This document shows positions 1 through 7,585 of a stretch of DNA of 55,748 nucleotides, piece by piece. The translations under genes and the position numbers were made by a program. The DNA is from Deltaproteobacteria bacterium (GTDB lineage: Bacteria > Desulfobacterota > Desulfobacteria > Desulfobacterales > GCA-2748835). Positions within the stretch are counted from its first letter, which is position 1. Every line of letters begins with the position of its first letter. The notes under the pieces were generated by a model. It made no database searches and was not told where the DNA came from. It was given only the letters and a program-made list of their open reading frames with translations. The DNA is taken from NCBI GenBank assembly GCA_002748835.1, contig PDTL01000027.1, forward strand, positions 1 to 55,748, given 5' to 3'.

Positions 1-82
1 AACCGGTTCGAAATGGAAGGACGTATCCCAGGGTTTTTAACAACCGAAGTGGTCGATTTCATACTTGTTACAAACCGGTTCG
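1..82. repeat. Direct repeat AACCGGTTCG, two copies
   Basis: AACCGGTTCG occurs at 1-10 and 73-82, a spacing of 72 bases. The AACCGGTT core is itself a perfect palindrome, so each copy could be a dimeric regulator site. No protein can be assigned from sequence alone, and chance is possible. Confidence 0.3.
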
Positions 83-316
83 TTAAGTTAATGACATTGG
101 ATAACAGAACACAAACGCATACCGAAAGTTTCCTGAAAATTTAAATCAAAACCGACCCAAAGCGTCAGATCGTTGCGCCCCTGTTGGAAGCCCCCATTTC
201 ACCGGGAAATAAGTTCCATCCTTCGGAAAAACATTCCGGAAAATAAAGACGTCTCCTTTCACCCAAACCCTGCTATCCTTGTATCATCCATCCGGCACGC
301 GAATTGAAAAACCTGT
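1..316. other. Gene-free leader left of fliD
   Basis: I see no convincing coding region in the first 413 bases. The stretch holds two copies of the 10-base word AACCGGTTCG (1-10 and 73-82), a TTCCGGAA palindrome near 235, and then the candidate FliA promoter annotated separately. The base composition is more AT-rich than the coding DNA that follows. Confidence 0.5.
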
Positions 317-344
317 TAAGGTTATCCCCCTTGCTGACCGATAA
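317..344 (+). promoter_or_regulatory. Candidate sigma-28 (FliA) promoter for fliD
   Basis: TAAGGTTA (317-324), 12 bases, then ACCGATAA (337-344). This closely follows the FliA consensus TAAAGTTT-N11-GCCGATAA. It lies 70 bases before the fliD start, and fliD is a typical late (class III) gene. FliA is encoded in this window at 27134-27907. Confidence 0.65.
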
Positions 345-413
345 GACAAACAGACGGGTAACACCACCCATCATACGGTAAGGGCCCGTTGATTCAAATG
401 GAGGAAAATCGTC

Positions 414-2093
414 ATGGCAACAGGCAGTATCAGCAGTCTCGGCGTTGGATCCGGCTTCGAACTTCAGTCGATGATTGAACAGCTTCGGGAAGTCGATGAG
501 GCCCCCATCCGTCTCAAAGCGGCCCAGCAGGAGATGATGGAGGCAAAGCTCACAGAATATGACGCACTGAATGCCAAGATCCTCTCCATGAAATCCAAAG
601 CCCTGACTCTCTCCCTTTCCTCGAATTTTATCGAAAGAAGCGTTGAATCCTCGGATACGGAAATTCTCTCGGCAACGGCCCAGACAGGCGCCAACCAAAC
701 CCAGTATGATATCACCGTCAACCGCATTGCGAAAAAAAGTTCCTGGCAAAGCGACGGCGTTGCGGAAAAAGAAACCCTTGTCTATGCGGCCCCGCAAACC
801 GGTATCACGGATCCGGATCAAGCTGCGGTCTCCACGGACACCGCCCTCTCGTTCACCATCGGTCCGCCGGGCGCCGAGAAGACGGTGAGCCTGACACTGG
901 CCGCCGGATCCAGCCTGAACGAGATGGCCGATGCCATCAACACTCATGCCGCCAACCAAAATGCCGACGGCAGGACGGTTGTCACCGCTTCGGTGGTGAA
1001 AAACAAGGGCCAGTATGCCATCCGGCTGGCATCCACCAACACGGATGCCAAAACCAACAACCAGATCCTGGTTGCTGACGGACCGGCATTTGTCAAACCC
1101 GACCTCACCTTTGCCTACAAACTGGGTGAAAGCGGAGATACGATTTATACAACCGTCACCATGGGGATGAGTTATCAGGATCTCGCCAACCAGATCAACA
1201 CGGATACAGCCAACACCGGCATCATTGCCCGGTTGATTGACGATGGCAGTGCAAATACCCCTTACAAGCTGACCCTGACGTCAAAAGCAACTGGTGAAGA
1301 CAATCGCATTTTCATTGACGGCCTGGCGATGACAGAAGTCCAGGGCGCCGGCGGTGAATCACTGAACGCGGAGTTGGTGGTCAACGGCGTGACACTTCAG
1401 CGTCAGACCAATACGGGCATTGACGATGTGGCCCAGGGACTTACCCTGAAACTGAACAAGGCGGGGGATGCCACCCTCTCGGTCAAGCCGGAGACAGCGG
1501 CGATCAAGGAAACGATTACCGAGCTGATCACCACATTCAAAGACGTGCTCGCCGACATTCAGTCGAAAAACAAGTACGATAAAGAAACAGAATCGTATGG
1601 CCCCTTTTCCCAGGAATCCGATGTCCGGCTGGTCCAGAGTCAGCTGGTGGATCTGATGAGTACCCGCCTGGATACCGGCGGCAGCATCAACAGCCTGTTC
1701 GACCTTGGCATGGAGCTTTCCGAAGACGGAACGATTTCCCTGAATGAATCGGTTCTGGACACGGTGCTGTCCACACAGATGGAAGATGTGCAAAAGCTCT
1801 TCATATCTGACACGGATACCGGCACCACCGGTTTGGGTGATCTGTTCAACGAATCCTTGAGAACCTTGACCAGCGCTACCGGCGCACTTGAATCCCGGAA
1901 AACAGCCCTTCAGGAACAGATCGATCGTGCCGATGAGAGTATTCAAAGCACCACGGAACGACTCGACAAAAAATACGAAACACTGGCAAAACAGTTTGTT
2001 CAACTTGACGCGGCCATCGGAACGCTCAAAAATCAGGGCGAGTACCTGACCAGTATTTTTGATGCGTACAAGGCAACCTTTCGTCAAGATTAG
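414..2093 (+). CDS. fliD: Flagellar filament cap protein FliD (HAP2)
   Basis: FliD forms the cap at the filament tip and directs flagellin polymerisation outside the cell. The 559-residue product has the conserved start with a GIGS-like GVGSGFELQSMIEQL segment (FliD_N), a variable surface-exposed middle, and a C-terminal coiled-coil region ending in the QFVQLDAAIGTLKNQGEYL pattern typical of FliD_C. Length is normal to slightly long for the family. A strong GGAGGA ribosome binding site lies 8 bases before ATG 414, and a FliA-type promoter lies upstream. It is followed by fliS 28 bases later, the usual order. The leader ATGGAGGA also contains an ANGGA core that CsrA could bind, but this is weak. 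Confidence 0.97.
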   Translation: MATGSISSLGVGSGFELQSMIEQLREVDEAPIRLKAAQQEMMEAKLTEYDALNAKILSMKSKALTLSLSSNFIERSVESSDTEILSATAQTGANQTQYDITVNRIAKKSSWQSDGVAEKETLVYAAPQTGITDPDQAAVSTDTALSFTIGPPGAEKTVSLTLAAGSSLNEMADAINTHAANQNADGRTVVTASVVKNKGQYAIRLASTNTDAKTNNQILVADGPAFVKPDLTFAYKLGESGDTIYTTVTMGMSYQDLANQINTDTANTGIIARLIDDGSANTPYKLTLTSKATGEDNRIFIDGLAMTEVQGAGGESLNAELVVNGVTLQRQTNTGIDDVAQGLTLKLNKAGDATLSVKPETAAIKETITELITTFKDVLADIQSKNKYDKETESYGPFSQESDVRLVQSQLVDLMSTRLDTGGSINSLFDLGMELSEDGTISLNESVLDTVLSTQMEDVQKLFISDTDTGTTGLGDLFNESLRTLTSATGALESRKTALQEQIDRADESIQSTTERLDKKYETLAKQFVQLDAAIGTLKNQGEYLTSIFDAYKATFRQD

Positions 2094-2121
2094 ACATGCA
2101 TCATCATAAAGGAGTATGGGA

Positions 2122-2685
2122 ATGAATGCCGCAACCGGATGCAATGCGTACCTCAACAACCATTATGACGGGATGGATCCGCAGCAGCTTATCCTGATGC
2201 TCTATACCGGTGCCCTGAAGCACCTGCATCATGCCCGTATCGGTGTCATGGAGGCAGACCCCCGGAAACGGGGCGAGCACCTGAGTAAGGTCATCGCCAT
2301 TGTTTCCGAGCTGAACGCCAGTATCTCACCTGAATTTCAGGATGAATCGACCCAGTTTCTCCGGGGGCTTTACAACAGTATCCTGTTTGAACTCCCCAAG
2401 GTGTCTGTCACCAACGACATCAGCATCCTGGATCAGACCACCCGGTATATCCAGCGTCTCAAGAACATCTGGGAACAGGATGTCATGGGCCGGTCCGGCA
2501 GTAACGCGGTTGCATCCCAGGCAAAACCAGCGCAGGTAAATCCACCCCAGGCACCGGCATCGGGATATCATCCGACAGGCCCGACGCCGCTCCAGCGGCC
2601 CGCCTATGGCGGCGGGAACAGGATGCAGCCGTCTTTTAACGATGCGCCTGCCGTGCCGGTAAGAAAAACATCAATCATGGTCTGA
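2122..2685 (+). CDS. fliS: Flagellin export chaperone FliS
   Basis: FliS binds the C-terminus of unpolymerised flagellin in the cytoplasm and escorts it to the export gate. The product (187 residues) has the diagnostic start with AYLNNHYDGMDPQQLILMLYTGALKHL, split here by eye into an N-terminal substrate-binding part and a helical bundle to about residue 125. After that comes an unusual Pro/Gln-rich tail of about 60 residues that ordinary FliS (about 130 residues) lacks. I chose ATG 2122 over ATG 2116 because the AAAGGAG site (2108-2114) is 7 bases from 2122 and only 1 from 2116. It is co-transcribed with fliD. Confidence 0.95.
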   Translation: MNAATGCNAYLNNHYDGMDPQQLILMLYTGALKHLHHARIGVMEADPRKRGEHLSKVIAIVSELNASISPEFQDESTQFLRGLYNSILFELPKVSVTNDISILDQTTRYIQRLKNIWEQDVMGRSGSNAVASQAKPAQVNPPQAPASGYHPTGPTPLQRPAYGGGNRMQPSFNDAPAVPVRKTSIMV

Positions 2686-2695
2686 GGTAACAGCG

Positions 2696-3085
2696 ATGCA
2701 CTCTGCAAACAAATATGAGGCACTCACGACCTGCCTTGACCAGTACACAGCCATGCAGCACACGCATCTGACGGAGCTACAGAACAACGTGATGCCCGAT
2801 GTAGGACGCATGAATTTTGAACGTTCCGGCCAGTTTAAAGCCATGAAAACCGTATTGAACGCCTTGCTCAAGCAGATTCATGAAGAACGGACGGAAATCG
2901 AAATCCCGTTTCTGGAAGCCGTGGTCCGGCGGCTTGCGGAAATAAAAGAGCAGGATAACCGGATCACGGAAATCATGACAGAACACCGGGACAGTATTGC
3001 CCGGCACATGAAAAAGCTACAGCGCGGCCGAACCGCCATGCACGGCTACGGGCAGTCGATATCCGCGTATGCAGATTCAATATAA
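2696..3085 (+). CDS. FliT/FlgN-like helical flagellar chaperone
   Basis: This small (129 residues), almost entirely helical, charged protein sits 10 bases after fliS in the late operon. That position is normally held by FliT, the export chaperone for FliD and regulator of FlhDC or other partners. The heptad-like pattern, the long central helix around residues 55-115 and the lack of a signal peptide or membrane segment fit a FliT/FlgN-type chaperone. Sequence identity to FliT is not obvious by eye, so the assignment rests mostly on context and composition. An alternative is an unrelated coiled-coil protein. Confidence 0.55.
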   Translation: MHSANKYEALTTCLDQYTAMQHTHLTELQNNVMPDVGRMNFERSGQFKAMKTVLNALLKQIHEERTEIEIPFLEAVVRRLAEIKEQDNRITEIMTEHRDSIARHMKKLQRGRTAMHGYGQSISAYADSI

Positions 3086-3128
3086 CTGTTGAATTGATGA
3101 CCCCCCTTTACACGGGAGGATAGGAACC

Positions 3129-3503
3129 ATGAACGTAAATCCAACCCATGTCAGTACCGCAGCGAGGAATGCAGCAGCAGATCGCTCCGGCGCCGCCGAG
3201 CAAGCGCAGCGTCCCCATCTCATTCTGCAGAAGGGTTCCCCGGAAGCGGCAGAAGCTGCGGACGCATCGTCTGCGCTCGGGCCGAATGATGTTGAGGAAA
3301 TTGTCGAAGCACTCAATGATAATATGGATGACCTGCAGACCAGTCTGGGCTTTGAACTCAACGATGACATCAATGAAGTGATCGTGACCGTGATGAATCG
3401 GGATACCCAGGAAGTCATCCGGCAGATACCGGCAAAGGAGCTGGTGACCATCCGGGAAAAAATGGCAGAGCTGACGGGAGTCCTGCTCAACAAATTAATT
3501 TAA
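3129..3503 (+). CDS. flaG: FlaG family protein
   Basis: FlaG proteins influence filament length and are encoded next to fliD in many polar flagellates. The 124-residue product has a variable, Ala-rich first half and the conserved FlaG core in the second half: LGFELNDDINEVIVTVMN, then TQEVIRQIPAKELVTIREKM, which is the signature RQIP motif. GGGAGGA precedes ATG 3129. It closes the fliD operon, and the strong hairpin at 3551-3592 follows. Confidence 0.9.
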   Translation: MNVNPTHVSTAARNAAADRSGAAEQAQRPHLILQKGSPEAAEAADASSALGPNDVEEIVEALNDNMDDLQTSLGFELNDDINEVIVTVMNRDTQEVIRQIPAKELVTIREKMAELTGVLLNKLI

Positions 3504-3550
3504 ATGTGATCAGCGGGCACCCGGGCTGCAAAAGCCTGTAAAAATCATTA

Positions 3551-3592
3551 CGCGAGCAAGATAGCCTATTCGTATAGGCTATCTTGCTCGCG
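3551..3592. terminator. Long perfect hairpin between convergent flaG and fliW
   Basis: Left arm 3551-3569 and right arm 3574-3592 form a perfect 19-bp stem with a 4-base loop. It lies between the convergent ends of flaG (plus) and fliW (minus). On the minus strand the stem is followed by a short run of T (complement of AAAAA near 3540); on the plus strand there is no T tract. A bidirectional terminator, or an mRNA 3'-end stabiliser, is likely. Confidence 0.75.
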
Positions 3593-3638
3593 AAGGGGTG
3601 TTCAGTCACTGCTGGATCGCACTGGACACCGTTTTTTT

Positions 3639-4172
3639 TCAGGCAATCACCTGCTGATGGGAATAGGGGCTGTCTGCGATCACCATCTGCGTGGCCTGCT
3701 TCAGCCCGGTATGGATGACAATCGGTCCGATGAGGTTGGCCGTGATCCGCTTGTTGCCGTTTTCATCCACACCGATGGTGGCAACCGTATACACGGCGAT
3801 TTCCTCTTTTGCCGAAACCGCCCACCCCATGGCTTTGACCATGGGCTCGACATCCACTTCATAATCCGGCAGCACCTGAAACGGATCCATGACAATGAGG
3901 GCAATGTCCGGGTCATCAATGGACTGAAACCAGAAAAACGGCCGGATCTCCTCGAGCTCAAGCAATGCGAACTGTTTTTTGCCGGGGAATCCGGGCAGGC
4001 CGTCCGGCATGGTCAGAATACGATCCGAAAACACCGTGACCATTCCGAATTTCCGCGTTTCAATATCGACTGTTTCTGCTTTTTTCACTTCATCACCGGA
4101 AGCAGGCATGGATGTCATCGGATAGAAATCTCCCTGGGGGTTTGGTTGTTCCATGGATTCAGCTGTCATCAT
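3639..4172 (-). CDS. fliW: Flagellar assembly factor FliW
   Basis: FliW binds flagellin and, when released by flagellin export, sequesters CsrA and so relieves translational repression of flagellin. The product (177 residues) has the family landmarks: FGMVTVFSDRILTMPDGLPGFPG, FALLELEE, PFFWFQSIDDPDIALIVMDP, then a beta-rich C-terminal half with NGNKRITANLIGPIVI. ATG 4172 overlaps the csrA stop (ATGA), which implies translational coupling; an earlier in-frame GTG at 4193 lies inside csrA and is less likely. An N-terminal extension of about 35 residues precedes the core. Confidence 0.95.
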   Translation of the reverse strand: MMTAESMEQPNPQGDFYPMTSMPASGDEVKKAETVDIETRKFGMVTVFSDRILTMPDGLPGFPGKKQFALLELEEIRPFFWFQSIDDPDIALIVMDPFQVLPDYEVDVEPMVKAMGWAVSAKEEIAVYTVATIGVDENGNKRITANLIGPIVIHTGLKQATQMVIADSPYSHQQVIA

Positions 4173-4408
4173 GATCCCTTTTTCTCCCGCCACAACTCAA
4201 GGAAAAGGTTGACGCTTTCCGCACTGTTGCGTGCGGCCTCTATATTTTCCTGACGGATCCGCTCATACACTTCATCGCGATAGATGGCTGTCTGCCGGGG
4301 CGCCTTTATGCCGATCTTGACAGTCCCCCGCCCCACGTCCAGCACACTGACCACCACATCATTTCCGATCCGCAGTTTTTCACCGACCTTCCGTGTCAGT
4401 ACCAGCAT
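4169..4408 (-). CDS. csrA: Carbon storage regulator CsrA (long C-terminal tail)
   Basis: CsrA is an RNA-binding dimer that represses translation at GGA motifs, including flagellin mRNA in fliW-containing bacteria. The start MLVLTRKVGEKLRIG and the IKIGI-type core (VKIGIKAPRQTAIYRDEVY) are diagnostic. At 79 residues it is longer than the 61-residue E. coli protein. The extra C-terminal helix (about residues 55-79) is the region used for FliW binding in CsrA proteins such as that of Bacillus. ATG 4408 was chosen because it gives the canonical start; an upstream in-frame start at 4432 would add eight unconserved residues. Confidence 0.96.
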   Translation of the reverse strand: MLVLTRKVGEKLRIGNDVVVSVLDVGRGTVKIGIKAPRQTAIYRDEVYERIRQENIEAARNSAESVNLFLELWREKKGS

Positions 4409-4456
4409 CTGCCCTCCATGGCATGATTCCAAGCTATTCGTATGGTTCTGTTGTTC

Positions 4457-4484
4457 TTATCGGCCGATCACATGTAATCCATTA
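4457..4484 (-). promoter_or_regulatory. Candidate FliA promoter for csrA-fliW inside the flgL 3' end
   Basis: On the minus strand TAAT (4484-4481), 16 bases, then a perfect GCCGATAA (4464-4457). The spacing matches the fliD promoter candidate (TAAG-N16-ACCGATAA). The element overlaps the flgL stop codon and lies about 50 bases before csrA. It would give csrA-fliW late expression independent of the upstream flg operon. Confidence 0.55.
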
Positions 4485-7400
4485 GGCTCATTTTCAAAAG
4501 TTTGGATGACGCATTCAACGACGCCTCATAGGCCAGCTGTGTGGTCTGAAGTTCCATGATCGCTTCCACATAGTCAGCATCTTCAAGGGTACTGCGACGC
4601 TCCGTGAGACTCAAGTCCATTTCAACGCGAATCTGCTCTTGAATATCAAGCCGGTTGTACTTCACCCCGTTATCGGAAATCACCGAAGAAAGATGTGCGA
4701 AGTTGGCGTCCAGCCTTCCCAGGGACCGCTCAAGTCCATCCACATCATCATTGTTCAAGTACCCTTTCAGGTCAATCAGGGTCTGGAAAATACCCCACTC
4801 TGCTTTCCTCGAGCTGGTGGACGGCAGCCAGGTATCATCCTTTGGGTCAAACCCGAGAAGACGCCCGATAGCTTCCCCGGTTCCGCCGGTGGCGGTATCC
4901 CGGTTCAGACCGGTTTCCCACAAAAGGCTGAACGCACCAAGGGTGTCACCGGTCTCCTTGAACGAGAATTTACGGGTATCCGGATCATAGGTCACCGAAT
5001 AGTTCACCTGATTTCCGTTATCCCGGGATTCCGCTTCCATGGCCTGTTCGATGGCCGCTGCCAGCGCATCATAACTGGCATAATTCCCGGCAGGCACCGC
5101 TGCGGTCAGCTCACAGACAATATCTTCGGTTTCACCATGAATGATCTCTTTAAAATCCAGTTTGTTGTTGGACGCATCCACGGTCAGGCTCACCACAGGA
5201 GCGTCGCTTTGTGCAAACACCACAGCGTCATCACTGGACCGGTCAAATCCCAGGGTGCGTGCAGCCCCATCGGCGAATCCCGGGCCTGTGGCCCAGCGCA
5301 TATGAAACGCGCTGATCTCAGGCGCGTTCCCCTTGATGGAAAACAAACCGGAGACCGCATCATAGGAAACAGCGTACATCACCCCGTTGCCCGCTGCTGC
5401 GGAAGCCGATCTCAGGCTGGTTTCAATGGCAGCCGCCACATCCGCCATATTCGTATACGCCCCTTCCGGAATAAGGGCTTTCAGATTCTCCGTGGTGATG
5501 CCGTCACGATCAACCTCCTGGAAATCAATGACATTGTTTTCTGCATCAAAGGTCATGAGCACCGTGTCATGATCACCGGTATAGCTGGTCACGCCTGCTG
5601 CTGCCGCATCGGCTGCCGCAGTGAAGCCCAGGGTTTCACCAATGGAATGCTCCGCAAAGGGACCGGTGCGCCAGAGCAAGTGCAGTTCGTTCAATACCGG
5701 GCCGCTGTCTTCAATGGTAAACCGGCGGGTTGCCGCATCATATCCCACCGCATAGGTCACCCCATTCACACTGGCCGCATTCATTTCCGTTTCAATGGCT
5801 AAGGCCAGATCATTCACATTCCGGTATTCGCCAGTGGGAACAAGAACGGAAATCGGACCGCTGGAAACACCGGCCCCGTCAATTTCTTCAAACTCCAGCC
5901 GGTTGTTGTTGCTGTCAATGGAAATCACGGCAGCGGTGAAGGTGTCACTCACCGGATACGTGACCCGGTCATCCACGGGCTGAAATCCCAGGATATCACC
6001 GGCACCGCCGAGCCCGCCGCTGGGTCCGGTATTCCAGCACAGACAGAACGTATTCAATGCGGTGCCGGTTTCCCGGATGGAAAACCGGCTGTGTTCCGGG
6101 TCATACACAACCGTATAGTCGATGCTGTTGCCTGAAGCCACGGATTCAGCCTCGATGGCGCCTTCGATGGCAGCCGCAAGAACATCCATGTCTGTGTAGG
6201 TTGCCGCAGGAATGGCGGCGGTCAGAATTCCCGTGGAAACACCTGCCGCATTGACCTCTTCAAAATCAATCCGCTGATTCGTGGCATCAATGGTGATGTC
6301 CGTGATAAATTCTGCCGCGTTGTCACTGGCCACCGGCGCAATCACCCGATCACCGGTAAACCCGAGATCCGATCCGATGCTATGGTCACCAAACGCCGGT
6401 ACAATGTCAAATTCGATATAGTCTCCGGTCTCTGTCAGGGGTTGCTGGAACCGGATCTCGATATCCGGCTGACCGTCATCCGAAAAATCAATGGCAAGAT
6501 ACTCGGCGGTGCCCGCTAGGGTGGATGTCATAAAATAGCCGGGATTGTTGTCCACATGCCATGCGTTGGCATGGGCGTCCCAGGTGAACCGCATAGGATC
6601 GCTGCCATAAGGTTCAGGCGTGGCAAGCGTCAGCGCGCTTTTGTTTCTCACCACCACATTCACATCCGCAGGGTCGATGTTGCTGCTAACCCCGACGTTT
6701 TTCAAATGAGCTTCCCCCGCAGAATCCCATTTCATCGTGGTGCGCACGTACCTGTCATCGGTGCCGTCCTGGCGGATGGTATATGTTTTCTCCGCTTCGT
6801 TGTAGACCACCTCATACACCACACCGTACCCCTGTTCGGCCGATGCTTCGTTCATCACGTTCTCTACCAGGGTCTCCAGGCTGGATTTATCATAGACACC
6901 ATAGGGAATGGTTGCGGTGATGATCTTCTGGGAAAGGCTCCCTTCTCCCGTATCTTCCATGAACATGATGGTATTGTTGGTGGTGTTCACCTCCAGCGTG
7001 TCTTCCCAGAACGTCTCATACCCGTTCCGGCCGATTTCAAGCGTGGTGTCTTCAGTGAACTTTATTCTAAAGGGGGTGTCATTCCCTTCGTAGGTCACGG
7101 TCTCCGTTTCTGTGCCGCGGTTGTACACAAACGGCGGTTTGTCCGTCCGGGTGCCGCCAAAGACAAAGTCTCCGCCCACCTGGGTATTGGCAAGATCCAC
7201 CAGTTGCTGAATGGTCCCCTGAATCCGGGCCACAGCATCCTGGCGCTGGGTTTCGCCCACAGTTGCATTGATCAGTTGACTGGTCAGGGTCTTGATCTCC
7301 AGGACCTGGTCATTGAAGCTGGTCAGAGAGGATTCCCCCCCCATCAACCAGTTTTTCCCCAGAACGGTATTCCGCTCCATCTGCTCCAGATTGGCCTGAA

Positions 7401-7563
7401 CATGCTTGATATTAAGCACCTGGGTAAGCCCGATGGGATCATCGGACAGGTTGTTTATCCGCTTACCCGATGCCAGGACGCCATTGACAGTGTTCAGATC
7501 CGTGGTCAGGCCGCCGAGCCGGACCCTGGAAGCGTCATACAATGTTTTATTCGGTACCCGCAT
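4468..7563 (-). CDS. flgL: Giant hook-filament junction protein FlgL (HAP3) with internal tandem repeats
   Basis: FlgL is the second hook-filament junction protein. The N-terminus (MRVPNKTLYD, then GKRINNLSDDPIGL) and the C-terminus (ADYVEAIMELQTTQLAYEASLNASSKLLKMSLMDYM, quoted only to locate the end, split: ADYVEAIMELQTTQLAYEA and SLNASSKLLKMS) are the flagellin-like D0/D1 helices. Between them lies a surface region that makes the protein 1031 residues; FlgL is usually about 300-450. It holds four tandem copies of a roughly 123-residue unit (starts near 6303, 5932, 5565 and 5195), a more divergent copy near 6990, and one calcium-loop-like module near 6390-6590. Start 7563 follows AAGGGAG and lies 22 bases after flgK; an upstream start is inside flgK. 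Confidence 0.93.
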   Translation of the reverse strand: MRVPNKTLYDASRVRLGGLTTDLNTVNGVLASGKRINNLSDDPIGLTQVLNIKHVQANLEQMERNTVLGKNWLMGGESSLTSFNDQVLEIKTLTSQLINATVGETQRQDAVARIQGTIQQLVDLANTQVGGDFVFGGTRTDKPPFVYNRGTETETVTYEGNDTPFRIKFTEDTTLEIGRNGYETFWEDTLEVNTTNNTIMFMEDTGEGSLSQKIITATIPYGVYDKSSLETLVENVMNEASAEQGYGVVYEVVYNEAEKTYTIRQDGTDDRYVRTTMKWDSAGEAHLKNVGVSSNIDPADVNVVVRNKSALTLATPEPYGSDPMRFTWDAHANAWHVDNNPGYFMTSTLAGTAEYLAIDFSDDGQPDIEIRFQQPLTETGDYIEFDIVPAFGDHSIGSDLGFTGDRVIAPVASDNAAEFITDITIDATNQRIDFEEVNAAGVSTGILTAAIPAATYTDMDVLAAAIEGAIEAESVASGNSIDYTVVYDPEHSRFSIRETGTALNTFCLCWNTGPSGGLGGAGDILGFQPVDDRVTYPVSDTFTAAVISIDSNNNRLEFEEIDGAGVSSGPISVLVPTGEYRNVNDLALAIETEMNAASVNGVTYAVGYDAATRRFTIEDSGPVLNELHLLWRTGPFAEHSIGETLGFTAAADAAAAGVTSYTGDHDTVLMTFDAENNVIDFQEVDRDGITTENLKALIPEGAYTNMADVAAAIETSLRSASAAAGNGVMYAVSYDAVSGLFSIKGNAPEISAFHMRWATGPGFADGAARTLGFDRSSDDAVVFAQSDAPVVSLTVDASNNKLDFKEIIHGETEDIVCELTAAVPAGNYASYDALAAAIEQAMEAESRDNGNQVNYSVTYDPDTRKFSFKETGDTLGAFSLLWETGLNRDTATGGTGEAIGRLLGFDPKDDTWLPSTSSRKAEWGIFQTLIDLKGYLNNDDVDGLERSLGRLDANFAHLSSVISDNGVKYNRLDIQEQIRVEMDLSLTERRSTLEDADYVEAIMELQTTQLAYEASLNASSKLLKMSLMDYM
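4833..6305 (-). repeat. Four tandem ~370-bp (123-residue) repeats in flgL
   Basis: Each unit begins with a pattern like ITIDATNQRIDFEEV, ISIDSNNNRLEFEEI, MTFDAENNVIDFQEV or LTVDASNNKLDFKEI. It continues with an AAIPxxxYxxxxxLAAAIE segment, a YxVxYDxxxxxFSIxETG segment and a WxTGP...LGF segment. Unit starts are near 6303, 5932, 5565 and 5195, a regular spacing of 367-371 bases. The copies are diverged but clearly homologous and would stack as surface-exposed beta domains. Confidence 0.85.
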
Positions 7564-7585
7564 CGTTTTCTCCCTTGCCGCTGAC

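Noticed and set aside
390..413. A CsrA site in the fliD leader (ANGGA at the ribosome binding site)
   Set aside because: Only one GGA core without a clear hairpin; it is the ordinary Shine-Dalgarno sequence.
4639..5802. A 387-codon open frame on the plus strand opposite flgL
   Set aside because: It mirrors the third-position pattern of the GC-rich repeats in flgL, lacks recognisable domains and is antisense to a certain gene.
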